Assembly (NCBI RefSeq): GCF_036169555.1
Contig: NZ_CP108032.1
Span: 6,386,001-6,450,000 of the forward strand
Length of the DNA: 64,000 nt
Source of the DNA: Streptomyces sp. NBC_00306
GTDB taxonomy: Bacteria; Actinomycetota; Actinomycetes; Streptomycetales; Streptomycetaceae
Reading direction: 5' to 3'
Shown here: one piece after another, positions 25,390-33,603 of the stretch
Position numbering within the stretch: the stretch's first letter is position 1
How the letters are laid out: each line of letters starts with the position of its first letter
Translations under genes and position numbers: made by a program
The notes under the pieces: generated by a model
Told to the model about the DNA's origin: nothing
Seen by the model: only the letters and a program-made list of their open reading frames with translations
Databases searched by the model: none

Positions 25390-25869
25390 GTGTCCGGACA
25401 CACCGAGAACGAGATCGTCGTCGCAGCGCCGCTGGATCTCGTCTGGGACATGACCAACGACCTGGAGAACTGGCGGCAGCTGTTCAGCGAGTACGCCTCC
25501 GTCGACGTCATCGAGCGCCAGGGCGACACCACGACGTTCCGGCTGACCATGCACCCGGACGAGAACGGGACGGTCTGGAGCTGGGTCTCCGAGCGCACCC
25601 CGAACCGCGCGGCGCGCACGGTGAAGGCCCGTCGCGTCGAGACCGGCCCCTTCGAGCACATGAACATCCACTGGGAGTACTCCGAGGTCGCCGGCGGCAC
25701 CCGGATGCTCTGGCGCCAGGACTTCGCGATGAAGCCCGACGCGCCCGTCGACGACGAGTGGATGACCGACAACATCAACCGCAACTCGAAGGTCCAGATG
25801 GCGCTCATCAAGGACAAGATCGAGCAGCGCGACCGGGAGAGCCGCGGCGCCGCGGTTCCCTCCAACTGA
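25390..25869 (+). CDS. Polyketide aromatase/cyclase (SRPBCC fold, WhiE-ORFVI type)
   Basis: A 159-aa single-domain START/SRPBCC protein. It begins NEIVVAAPLDLVWDMTNDLENWRQLFSEYASV, the signature of TcmN/WhiE-VI aromatases that close and aromatise the first ring. In solved WhiE-ORFVI and TcmN structures an interior pocket folds the unreduced chain; the same region (WRQDFAMKPDAPV) is present. GTG start, 1 nt after the ACP stop. Confidence 0.94.
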   Translation: MSGHTENEIVVAAPLDLVWDMTNDLENWRQLFSEYASVDVIERQGDTTTFRLTMHPDENGTVWSWVSERTPNRAARTVKARRVETGPFEHMNIHWEYSEVAGGTRMLWRQDFAMKPDAPVDDEWMTDNINRNSKVQMALIKDKIEQRDRESRGAAVPSN

Positions 25870-25891
25870 CCCGGAAGGAAGGGCACAGCGG

Positions 25892-26233
25892 ATGAACTCC
25901 CCGCACCAGGCGCTGATCGTGGCCCGCATGGCGCCCGAGTCGGCACCCGACATCGCCGAGCTGTTCGCGGCTTCCGACGGCGGCGAACTGCCGCACCTCG
26001 TCGGAGTCACCCGGCGCAGTCTGTTCCAGTTCGGCGATGTGTACATGCATCTGATCGAATCGGACCGTCCCCCGGGACCGGCGATCGCCCAGGTGACCGA
26101 GCACCCGGCGTTCAAGGACATCAGCGACCGGCTGACGGCCTTCGTCAGCCCCTACGACCCGCAGACCTGGCGGAGTCCCAAGGACGCGATGGCCCGTCAG
26201 TTCTACCGGTGGGAACGCGACAGCACCGCGTGA
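25892..26233 (+). CDS. TcmI family type II polyketide cyclase (WhiE-ORFVII type)
   Basis: A 113-aa protein of the TcmI family, ferredoxin-like dimers that close later rings. Characteristic residues: ALIVARMAPESAPDIAELF at the start, VTRRSLFQFGDVYMHLIE in the middle, and the C-terminal MARQFYRW. AAGGAAGG precedes the start. It is the last gene of the pigment operon, followed by a strong hairpin. Confidence 0.94.
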   Translation: MNSPHQALIVARMAPESAPDIAELFAASDGGELPHLVGVTRRSLFQFGDVYMHLIESDRPPGPAIAQVTEHPAFKDISDRLTAFVSPYDPQTWRSPKDAMARQFYRWERDSTA

Positions 26234-26243
26234 GACCGCGACG

Positions 26244-26280
26244 ACGCCCCGGCTCCTCCTGATCGGAGGACCCGGGGCGT
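26244..26280. terminator. Bidirectional terminator after the pigment operon
   Basis: Arms 26244-26259 and 26265-26280 pair over 16 bp with one mismatch around a 5-nt loop (TGATC). It lies between the cyclase gene and the convergent methyltransferase and can end both transcripts. Confidence 0.8.
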
Positions 26281-26311
26281 CGGCGTGTGTAGCGGGGGTG
26301 GTGGGACCGAC

Positions 26312-27373
26312 TCACCCCGGCACGACGGACTCGAACGCGTGGAGGTAGGCGTTGACCGGACGGACCTCACCGACCACCAGGCCCGCTTGCGTCATCCGGT
26401 CCGTCATCGACTTCTGGGTGTGCTTCGCGCCGCCGACGTTCAGCAGCAGAAGCAGATCCATGGCGGTCGTGAACTTCATCGACGGGGTGTCGTCGACCAG
26501 GTTCTCGATCACGACGACCCGCGCGCCGGGCCGGGCCGCCTCGACGACGTTCCGCAGGGTGCTGCGGGTGCTCTCGTCGTCCCACTCCAGGATGTTCTTG
26601 ATGACGTACAGGTCGACGTCGACCGGCATCTCGCGGCGGCAGTCGCCGGCCACGATGGTGACCCGGCCCGCGAGGTGACCGCCGTCCCGCAGCCGCGGGT
26701 CCGCCTTCGCCACGACGCCCGGCAGGTCGAGCAGGGTGCCCTTCACCGTCGGGTGCTTCTCCAGCAGGCTGGCCAGCACATGGCCCTGACCGCCGCCGAT
26801 GTCGGCGACCGTCCTGACGCCCTTGAGGTCGAGCAGGTCGGCGACGTCCTGCGCCGACTGCACGCTGGAGGTGGTCATCGCGCGGTTGAACACGTGCGCC
26901 GACTCACGGGCGTCGTCGTGGAGGTACTCGAAGAACCCCTTGCCGTACAGGTCCTGGAACACGCTCTCGCCGGAGCGCACGGCCTGGTCCAGCCGCGGCC
27001 AGGCGTCCCAGGTCCACGGCTCGGTGCACCACAGGGAGATGTAGCGCAGGCTGTTCGGGTCGTCCTCGCGCAGCATGCGGGACATGGGGGTGTGGGCGAA
27101 CGTGCCGTCCTCGGTCTCCACGAAGATGCCGTAGCAGGACAGCGCACGCAGCAGCCGGCGCAGGGGCTGCGGCTCGGTGGTCACCTTGACGGCGAGCGCC
27201 TCGGCGGTGGTGGGCGTCTCGTCGAGAGCGTCCGCCACGCCGAGCCGGGCCGCCGCGCGGACGGCCGCGGACACCGCCGCGCCGAAGACCAGCTCGCGCA
27301 GGCGCATGGCCGGGGGAGGGGCGGCGACGTCGTCCACGACGGGCTGGACAGGTCTGGGGCTTACGGTGGTCAT
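26312..27373 (-). CDS. SAM-dependent O-methyltransferase (family 2, DmpM/TcmN-C type)
   Basis: A 353-aa class I methyltransferase of the family acting on aromatic polyketides. An N-terminal winged-helix dimerisation domain (LGVADALDETPTTAEALAVKV, about 44-64) precedes the SAM-binding motif VADIGGGQGHVLASLLEKHP and later GDCRREMPVDVDLYVIKNILEWDD with the catalytic-region His/Asp equivalents. It sits convergent to the pigment operon behind a shared terminator and may methylate the pigment or a shunt product. I do not recall an equivalent inside the S. coelicolor whiE locus, so the link is inference. Confidence 0.88.
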   Translation of the reverse strand: MTTVSPRPVQPVVDDVAAPPPAMRLRELVFGAAVSAAVRAAARLGVADALDETPTTAEALAVKVTTEPQPLRRLLRALSCYGIFVETEDGTFAHTPMSRMLREDDPNSLRYISLWCTEPWTWDAWPRLDQAVRSGESVFQDLYGKGFFEYLHDDARESAHVFNRAMTTSSVQSAQDVADLLDLKGVRTVADIGGGQGHVLASLLEKHPTVKGTLLDLPGVVAKADPRLRDGGHLAGRVTIVAGDCRREMPVDVDLYVIKNILEWDDESTRSTLRNVVEAARPGARVVVIENLVDDTPSMKFTTAMDLLLLLNVGGAKHTQKSMTDRMTQAGLVVGEVRPVNAYLHAFESVVPG

Positions 27374-27451
27374 GCGGCCTCGAATCGTCTGAGGGGCCGC
27401 GCTCCGGCGGACCCGGTGAAACGGGGGTTGGGGCTGATCGCGGTCACGGGC

Positions 27452-28516
27452 TCAGCACATCCCCGCGGGTACGGACGTGTTGCAGCGGTTGCCGCTGAAC
27501 TTGTTGGTCGCGCCGCCGGCGGCATTGGCGAGGTCGGCCTTGCCGTTGCCCGTCACCCGGTTGTTCTCGATGACGTTGTCGGTGTTGGCCGCTCCCACGA
27601 AGCTCTGGAACAGGACGATGCCGCCGGACAGGGGCGACGTGCCCACGTTGTCGGTCACCTTGTTGTGGCGCACGACGGTGGCCTCGGAGCCGGTGAGCAC
27701 GATGCCGGAGCCCTGGAGGAAGGGCAGCCGGGCCGTGGCCGGGCAGTGCTTGTTGTTCTTGCTGACGTCGTTGCGTGCGATCGTCATGGCGCCGGCCGCC
27801 GGCTTCGACTCGTCACCCACGACGAAGATGCCGGCGCAGTTGGCGGTGATCTCGTTGCGGAGCACGGAGAGGTTCCGGACCCGCCGCACGGTGATGCCGA
27901 TGCGGTTGTCCGACAGCCGGTTGCCGGCGACCACCGCACCGCCGATGTCGGTGGCGCCGCCCTCGCTGTCGATGGTGTTCGCCAGGAAGATCCCGGCGTC
28001 ACCGTTGGAGCGGGCGGTGTTCTCGCGGAACACGCCCCGGGTGGAGCGCTCCTGGGCGAGACCCCAGGTGCCGTTCTTCTCCGCGGTCACCTTCCGGACC
28101 GAGAGCCTGTCGGTACGGGTGGCCCACAGACCGTTCTTCGCGAAGCCGCTCAGCGTCAGAGAGCGGACGGTGACATCCTTGACGGGCTTGCTGTCCGTGC
28201 CCCGTACGCAGATGCCGCTGCCGATCTGCGCGCAGGCGTTGGCGGCCCGCGTACCGGCCGCGGCGGGACGGATGACGGTGGCCGGGCCGGCGCCCCGCAG
28301 GGTCAGACCGGACGTGGTGACAAGGACGCTCTCGCGGTAGGTGCCGGGTGCGACGAAAATCGTGTCGCCCGGCTTCGCCGCGTCCACTGCTGCCTGGATG
28401 GATTCGCCCGGATGGACCGCGCGCATGGTCGCTCCGGACGAGGGGGCGGCGGCGCCCAGTCCCGAGACCATGACGACTGCGGTGCATGCGAGGCACCTGA
28501 TCTGTCGTTTCGTCAT
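27452..28516 (-). CDS. Secreted right-handed parallel beta-helix (NosD-like) protein
   Basis: A 354-aa extracellular protein. A Sec signal (CLACTAVVMVSGLGAAAPSSGA, residues about 8-29) precedes VHPGESIQAAVDAAKPGDTIFVAPGTYRE, the typical opening of DUF1565/pectate-lyase-like beta-helices. About ten coils follow with repeats of the type N-x-(V/I)-x-x-N (GNRLSDNRIGITV, ENNRVTGNGKADLANA). C-terminal cysteines (NRCNTSVPAGMC) may close the fold. No catalytic residues are evident, so polysaccharide binding or lyase activity cannot be assigned. Confidence 0.85.
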   Translation of the reverse strand: MTKRQIRCLACTAVVMVSGLGAAAPSSGATMRAVHPGESIQAAVDAAKPGDTIFVAPGTYRESVLVTTSGLTLRGAGPATVIRPAAAGTRAANACAQIGSGICVRGTDSKPVKDVTVRSLTLSGFAKNGLWATRTDRLSVRKVTAEKNGTWGLAQERSTRGVFRENTARSNGDAGIFLANTIDSEGGATDIGGAVVAGNRLSDNRIGITVRRVRNLSVLRNEITANCAGIFVVGDESKPAAGAMTIARNDVSKNNKHCPATARLPFLQGSGIVLTGSEATVVRHNKVTDNVGTSPLSGGIVLFQSFVGAANTDNVIENNRVTGNGKADLANAAGGATNKFSGNRCNTSVPAGMC

Positions 28517-28655
28517 GAGCCGAAGCTATGGGTGATCATTCGGGGCCGCCACACGGAGTGAGCGGATGGATACACCGCGTGCGGCGACCGGGTGTTTTCC
28601 GCCCCGCGCCGGTACGGCTGAGAAAAACCCGTGGCGGCGGAACGGCGGTCCGGGC

Positions 28656-28661
28656 TAACGT
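28656..28661 (+). promoter_or_regulatory. Candidate -10 element upstream of the 23-aa ORF and rsgA
   Basis: TAACGT in the 331-nt gap between the beta-helix gene and rsgA, 66 nt before the short ORF. A convincing -35 box was not found. The rest of 28517-28655 holds nothing recognisable; it must contain the divergent promoter of the beta-helix gene. Confidence 0.3.
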
Positions 28662-28727
28662 GACGGCGTTCCCGCGGTGGCCCGCTGTCGCCGCGTCAGG
28701 CCGAGCATGATCCGGGAGGTGTGAACG

Positions 28728-28799
28728 ATGGCTGTCATCGCGCTGGGCGCTGCCCTCACTCAGATGTTCATCCACTCCACCCCCGTGGTCTCCGGCTGA
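28728..28799 (+). CDS. Short hydrophobic ORF (23 aa) ahead of rsgA
   Basis: ATG at 28728 is preceded by GGGAGGTG with a 6-nt spacer, one of the best ribosome sites in the window. It encodes a short hydrophobic peptide (MAVIALGAALTQMFIH then STPVVSG) and stops 48 nt before rsgA. It could be a leader peptide or a small membrane protein. I do not recognise a family. Confidence 0.4.
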   Translation: MAVIALGAALTQMFIHSTPVVSG

Positions 28800-28847
28800 C
28801 CTCACCTCACTTCTCCGCGCCAGTGCGCGCGTGCCGGGGCCACCCCT

Positions 28848-30005
28848 GTGAAGGGTCACCCCTTGTCTTTCTCTCCGTCCCACTCTTCTCTTCCGTCGTC
28901 TTCGTCGTCTTCTTCGCCGGTCGCGTCGTCCTCGCATCCACTGTCGGCCTACGGCTGGGACGAGGGCTGGGAGGCCGAGTTCGCTCCCTACGCCGAGCAG
29001 GGTCTGCTGCCCGGCCGTGTCGTACGGGTCGACCGTGGCCAGTGCGACGTCGTCACGGCCGACGGCCCGGTCCGGGCCGACACGGCGTTCGTCACCCCGC
29101 ACGATCCGCTGCGGGTCGTCTGCACCGGTGACTGGGCGGCCGTCGACCCGGACGGCGATCCCCGGTTCGTCCGGACGTATCTGCCGCGCCGGACCGCCTT
29201 CGTACGCTCCACCTCGTCCAACCGCTCCGAGGGGCAGATCCTCGCCGCCAACGTCGACCACGCCGTCATCGCGGTCTCGCTCGCCGTCGAGCTGGACCTC
29301 GGCCGGATCGAGCGCTTCCTGGCGCTCGCGTGGGAGAGCGGGGCCCAGCCGGTCGTGGTGCTCACCAAGGCGGATCTGGTGCCGGACGCGACCGGGCTGT
29401 CGTATCTCGTCCAGGACGTCGAGACGACCGCGCCCGGCGTGCAGGTACTGACCGTCAGTTCGCTGACCGGCGACGGCATGGACGTGTTCGGTGCCGTCGT
29501 CTCCGGTGGTACGAGCGTGCTGCTCGGGGTCTCCGGCGCGGGCAAGTCCACCCTCGCCAACGCGCTCCTCGGCGAGGACGTGATGGACGTGCAGGCCACC
29601 CGTGACATCGACGGCAAGGGCCGGCACACCACCACGACCCGCAATCTGCTCGTCCTGCCCGGTGGCGGTGTCCTCATCGACACCCCGGGGCTGCGCGGTG
29701 TCGGGCTCTGGGACGCGGAGGCCGGCGTCGGCCAGGTCTTCGCGGAGATCGAGGAGTTCGCGCAGCAGTGCCGCTTCCACGACTGCGCCCACGAGGCGGA
29801 GCCGGGCTGCGCGGTGCTCGCCGCCGTCGAGGACGGCTCACTGCCCGAACGCCGTCTCGACAGCTACCGCAAGCTGCTCCGGGAGAACCGCCGCATCGTC
29901 GCCAAGACCGATGCCCGGCTCCGCTCGGAGATCCTGAAGGACTGGAAGCGCAAGGGCGCGGAAGGGCGCGCGGCGATGCAGGCGAAGCGCGGGCGTCTGC
30001 GCTGA
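28848..30005 (+). CDS. rsgA: Ribosome small subunit-dependent GTPase A
   Basis: A 385-aa circularly permuted GTPase that assists late 30S subunit assembly. An OB-fold-like part (RVVRVDRGQCDVVTADGPVRAD) is followed by G4 (TKADLV), then G1 (GVSGAGKSTLANALLG) and G3 (DTPGLRG). The C-terminal zinc site is CRFHDCAHEAEPGC (C-x4-C-x-H-x5-C). The start is uncertain: GTG at 28848, or TTG at 28863 preceded by AAGGG. Either way the first ~30 residues are a serine-rich run that is unusual and probably disordered. Confidence 0.95.
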   Translation: MKGHPLSFSPSHSSLPSSSSSSSPVASSSHPLSAYGWDEGWEAEFAPYAEQGLLPGRVVRVDRGQCDVVTADGPVRADTAFVTPHDPLRVVCTGDWAAVDPDGDPRFVRTYLPRRTAFVRSTSSNRSEGQILAANVDHAVIAVSLAVELDLGRIERFLALAWESGAQPVVVLTKADLVPDATGLSYLVQDVETTAPGVQVLTVSSLTGDGMDVFGAVVSGGTSVLLGVSGAGKSTLANALLGEDVMDVQATRDIDGKGRHTTTTRNLLVLPGGGVLIDTPGLRGVGLWDAEAGVGQVFAEIEEFAQQCRFHDCAHEAEPGCAVLAAVEDGSLPERRLDSYRKLLRENRRIVAKTDARLRSEILKDWKRKGAEGRAAMQAKRGRLR

Positions 30006-30010
30006 CGTCG

Positions 30011-30070
30011 GCTCGACGGGTCCCGACGGGTCCCGGCGGGTCCCGAGGGGTCTCGAAGGGTCCCGACGGG
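30011..30070. repeat. Six tandem copies of a 10-bp unit
   Basis: The 60 nt right after rsgA consist of six consecutive 10-mers close to (T/G)(C/T)(C/T)CGACGGG, the first, second and sixth nearly identical and the others with 1-2 changes. It ends at a strong terminator hairpin. Confidence 0.8.
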
Positions 30071-30072
30071 CA

Positions 30073-30105
30073 GGGTGCGGCGCGCGGTCTCCGCGCGCCG
30101 CACCC
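30073..30105. terminator. Bidirectional terminator after rsgA
   Basis: A perfect 15-bp stem (30073-30087 with 30091-30105) and a 3-nt loop, between rsgA and the convergent oxidoreductase gene, whose stop is only 3 nt away. Confidence 0.85.
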
Positions 30106-30107
30106 GG

Positions 30108-30473
30108 TCAGTCCAGACCCCAGCTGTGGATCTTCCTGGGGTGGATCCGGATCAGCTCCTCACTGAAGTGCGGGCCCAGCTCGTGCGGTCCGGTGAGCAG
30201 TTCGGCCTCGCCCCTGATGTCCACACCGCGCACCTTCCACGGCCTCAGGCTCACGATGTCGTCGACGACGAGCGCGACCTTCGGGTTCGCCTGGAGGTTG
30301 CGCCACTTCTTGGTGGTGGCCAGGGCGTATCCGCCGACCAGGATCGTGCCGTCCTCCTGCGGGAAGAAGCCGACCGGGTTGGCCTGCGGCTGGCCCTTCG
30401 GATCGACGGTCGCGAGCCGCCCCAGCCGCTGGGACGCCAGGTAGGCACGCTCGGCATCACTGAATTCGGTCAT
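30108..30473 (-). CDS. PPOX class F420-dependent oxidoreductase
   Basis: A 121-aa split-barrel flavin/F420-binding protein. MTEFSDAERAYLASQRLGRLATVDPKGQPQANPVGF is the usual N-terminus of the family of small F420 (or FMN) dependent PPOX proteins, and WRNLQANPKVALVVDD is the typical central helix-strand. The start at 30473 is chosen by homology to that pattern. Actinobacteria make F420, so F420H2 is the likely cofactor; substrate unknown. Confidence 0.87.
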   Translation of the reverse strand: MTEFSDAERAYLASQRLGRLATVDPKGQPQANPVGFFPQEDGTILVGGYALATTKKWRNLQANPKVALVVDDIVSLRPWKVRGVDIRGEAELLTGPHELGPHFSEELIRIHPRKIHSWGLD

Positions 30474-30543
30474 GCCGCCCAGCCTCACACGCCGGGCGTG
30501 CCCACCGCATCGGATCAACGGTCCACGGCTCCCGGCCCCCACC

Positions 30544-32940
30544 TCAAGCCGGCAACCCCCACCGCGGCGCCGGCGCGTTCGGCCGTACCGGCACGATCCG
30601 CAGGTCGGGGCGGTCGCCATGGGCCGTGATCAGGGCCGACTCGCCCTTGGGCAGACGGATGCGGATCGCCCCGTCGCCCTCCGGCTCCCAGTGCAGCCGC
30701 CGCCCGTGCCCGTCGCGCACCTCGACGGGTCCCTCGATGCCGTGGCGTACGACGCAGGGCGCGCCCGCCTCGCTCCGCAGCCGGACCCAGCGCGTCCTGC
30801 CGTTCTCGCGGACCGCGCTGAGCAGGAACGCCCCCTGCGTGCGGAAGTCGTGCACGACCAGCTCCCGCCAGGCGGCCGGCAGCGCGGGGAAGACCCGGAT
30901 CACCCCGCCCCACGACTGGCAGACCATGTCGTGCACCGACTGGGACGCCGACAGCGGCGTCTCGATGACCGGGCCGGACTCCTTGTACATCGTGTTGGCC
31001 TGGATGAAACGGCTCATCAGCTCGCCGAGGTACCTGAGCGCGTCCTCGCCCTTGCCCAGCAGTGCGGACATCGAGGCGGCCCCGGTGAAGGTGTAGCCCT
31101 GGAGGGCGCCTTCGAAGCTCACCCAGTGGTCGAGGGACTTCTCGATCAGGGCGCGCTCTTCGGGTGTGCGGCCGGTGACCTCGTACAGCGGATAGACGGC
31201 CAGCAGATGCGAGTAGTGCCGGTGCGACGTCGCGAAGGGGACGCCCGCGCCGATCATGTAGCCGTTCGCGTCCGCCGGATACGGCACCAGCCGCGCGAGC
31301 ACCTCCTGCCAGCGGGGGGCCAGGGGGTCGACGACGCCCAGTTCCGCGGCCGAGTCCAGCAGGGTGCGGCAGCCCCAGCGCAGCAGCATGAGGTCGTAGT
31401 TGCAGTCCGGGGCGTCCACGCCGTACTCGGGGGAGAAGGTCGCGGGCAGATGCAGCTTGCCGTCCGCGCCGGGGGTGAGGAAGTGCAGGTAGTAGTTGAC
31501 CGCCTTGCGCAGCAGCGGGAACAGGGTGTCGCGCAGGATCGACCTGTCCATGGTGTGGCGGTAGGAGAGCCAGACGTTGTGCAGGGCCCAGGTGAGGTTG
31601 CCGACCTCGGGGGTCGGCGGGTTCTCGCCGGGGATGCCGACGCCGTACCCGTTGCCGGTCGGTGTCGCGCCACCGTTGACGAGACGGGTGTCGGTGGTGC
31701 GGGGGATGCCGGCCGAGTCCGCGCGGTAGGGGGCGGCGACCTCGGCGGTCAGCTGGGACCTGAACTCGCTCAGCGCCCGGGTCACGGCGTCGAGTTCGAG
31801 ATGGTTGGAGCCGTGGATCAGCCAGTACTCCAGCTGGACGTTGAGGTTCCACCAGGTGTTGGGCCAGGGAGTGGATTCGAGCCAGGGTCCGCAGGTCGCC
31901 ATGACGGGCGCGTCGCGCCGGGCCGCGGACGCCGTCTTGTACAGCTGGATCCAGTGGAAGCGCTGCAACCGGGCATCGGGCAGGGACAGGAAGCTCTTGC
32001 GGTAGAAGCGGTCCCACCAGGCGCGGTGGGGGAGTGCGAGCACGTCGTACGGAACGGCCGAGGCGGTACGGACGGCGCGCAGCGCACGGTCGCGGGCGGT
32101 CGCCTGCGGGAAGGAGTGCTCCACACCGACGTAGAGGGTGCGCCCGGCGCCCCGCCGGTGGGCGCGTTCGCGCCAGGCGGTCACATGCTGGCCCCCGGCC
32201 AGCAACGGCTGGACCGCCGCGGTCAGTTCACCGTGGTCCTCCACGACGGCCGGCGGATTGCCGCGGTATCCGTCGGGCAGCGGCTTGAAAGCGGCGCGCG
32301 GACTGATGGCCTCGGCCGGGTGGAAGACCCAGCGGATGTCCCGCTCGCCCGCGCTCGGGGTGATCTCGACGGCCATGACGGAGGCCGTGGTGTGGATGAA
32401 GGCACGCAGCCGCACGGTGCCCGCGGTGGTGGTGAGCGTGCCCGTGAGTTCCGCGTCGCGCAGTCGCAGCCGCCAGTCGAGGCCGGTGATCGTGCCGACC
32501 GGCTCCAGGGTGAAGTGGCCGATGGGCAGCCGGGCGAGACCGAAGAGCGAGCCGAACTCCGGCCGGTGGTCCTGTACTTCGGAGTGCTGGACGTTGAAGC
32601 GCACGGCGTTTCTGCCGGGTTCGGCGTAGATGCCGGACCCGAGGTGGCCGTTGCCGAGGTAGGGGCCCTCGTACCAGGTCCTCGGCATCTTCTGCCAGAC
32701 GAGGTCGGCGTCGTCCAGGACGGTGCGCCAGCTGTCCTCGGGCGCGGTGACGGTGGCCGCCGCGTCCACGGGCGGGGCCGGGGCGGGAAGCGCGGCGGCA
32801 GGAGGGGCGGCCGGACCTCCTACGGTCAGTGCACCGCCGACCGCGGCCCCGGTGGCCAGCACGGACCGTCTGGACCGTGGCTCGACGCCTCCCGCCGCGT
32901 GCGCGGCCCCGACAGGAGATGAGTCAGGTGCGGTTGCCAT
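30544..32940 (-). CDS. Tat-exported glycoside hydrolase, GH95-like
   Basis: A 798-aa secreted enzyme. The twin-arginine signal is RSRRSVLATGAAVGGAL (near residues 22-38). The N-terminal beta-sandwich begins LPLGNGHLG-like (GPYLGNGHLGSGIYAEPG), as in GH95 alpha-L-fucosidases. The (alpha/alpha)6 part shows WWNLNVQLEYW, the N-x-N pair that activates water in GH95, and TFSPEYG with the candidate acid Glu. The usual DGN motif near the end is replaced: the aligned stretch is GPVIETPLSAS (Glu660). Substrate may therefore differ from fucosides. GGGAGG precedes the ATG at 32940. Confidence 0.82.
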   Translation of the reverse strand: MATAPDSSPVGAAHAAGGVEPRSRRSVLATGAAVGGALTVGGPAAPPAAALPAPAPPVDAAATVTAPEDSWRTVLDDADLVWQKMPRTWYEGPYLGNGHLGSGIYAEPGRNAVRFNVQHSEVQDHRPEFGSLFGLARLPIGHFTLEPVGTITGLDWRLRLRDAELTGTLTTTAGTVRLRAFIHTTASVMAVEITPSAGERDIRWVFHPAEAISPRAAFKPLPDGYRGNPPAVVEDHGELTAAVQPLLAGGQHVTAWRERAHRRGAGRTLYVGVEHSFPQATARDRALRAVRTASAVPYDVLALPHRAWWDRFYRKSFLSLPDARLQRFHWIQLYKTASAARRDAPVMATCGPWLESTPWPNTWWNLNVQLEYWLIHGSNHLELDAVTRALSEFRSQLTAEVAAPYRADSAGIPRTTDTRLVNGGATPTGNGYGVGIPGENPPTPEVGNLTWALHNVWLSYRHTMDRSILRDTLFPLLRKAVNYYLHFLTPGADGKLHLPATFSPEYGVDAPDCNYDLMLLRWGCRTLLDSAAELGVVDPLAPRWQEVLARLVPYPADANGYMIGAGVPFATSHRHYSHLLAVYPLYEVTGRTPEERALIEKSLDHWVSFEGALQGYTFTGAASMSALLGKGEDALRYLGELMSRFIQANTMYKESGPVIETPLSASQSVHDMVCQSWGGVIRVFPALPAAWRELVVHDFRTQGAFLLSAVRENGRTRWVRLRSEAGAPCVVRHGIEGPVEVRDGHGRRLHWEPEGDGAIRIRLPKGESALITAHGDRPDLRIVPVRPNAPAPRWGLPA

Positions 32941-33097
32941 GTCGCCTCCCGGCGGCTCGTCTGTCAGGCGCGTCCATTCATCCGAGCTATCCAGGGAGGG
33001 AACGTAGGGAAGTGGCGGGATGCCGTCAATAGACCGAGAGAGATCCGATGTGTCTCTGCCCATCTGCATCCTGTTCACGACCGGCGATGCCGGGCGG

Positions 33098-33580
33098 TCA
33101 GCCCCAGACGACCGCGCCGAGCCAGGCGCCCACCACGAGCAGCGAGGCGAACAGCTCCACCAGCACACTCGTCCCCACGGCCCGCATCACCGCGCGGGTG
33201 GACGCGGCCGCGGGACCGTGCCCGCCGAGTCGCCGACGCTCACTCAGATAGATCCCGCCGATGAACCCCGGGATCGAGCCCACCACGGGCAGTACGACGA
33301 AACCCAGCAGCGCTCCCGTGCCCGCCCAGACGGCCAGCTTCGGCATCACGCCCACCTCGCGGATCCTGCGTGGTGGCAGCTGCCACACCACGACCTGGTC
33401 GACGATCAGCACCACCGTCGACGCCACCAGAAGCGTCCAGGCCAGGCCCGTCTGCACATGCAGGGACCACCAGAGCATCCCCGCCCACACCAGCCAGCGC
33501 CCCGGCACACCGGGGACGAGCACCCCGACCAGACCCAGCACCATGACCAGGCCGACCAGCAGGAGCTGCCACACGCTCAT
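33098..33580 (-). CDS. DUF456 family membrane protein
   Basis: A 160-aa protein with about four hydrophobic helices: LLLVGLVMVLGLVGVLVPG, GLAWTLLVASTVVLIVDQVV, AVWAGTGALLGFVVLPVVG, and SVLVELFASLLVVGAWLGAVV. The glycine-rich turn GSIPGFIGGIYLSE is typical of the DUF456 family. Function unknown. The start at 33580 is chosen because it begins the first helix properly. It lies 23 nt downstream of the regulator gene and is probably co-transcribed with it. Confidence 0.85.
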   Translation of the reverse strand: MSVWQLLLVGLVMVLGLVGVLVPGVPGRWLVWAGMLWWSLHVQTGLAWTLLVASTVVLIVDQVVVWQLPPRRIREVGVMPKLAVWAGTGALLGFVVLPVVGSIPGFIGGIYLSERRRLGGHGPAAASTRAVMRAVGTSVLVELFASLLVVGAWLGAVVWG

Positions 33581-33603
33581 TTGCCCAGCGTGCAGGATCG
33601 GGA

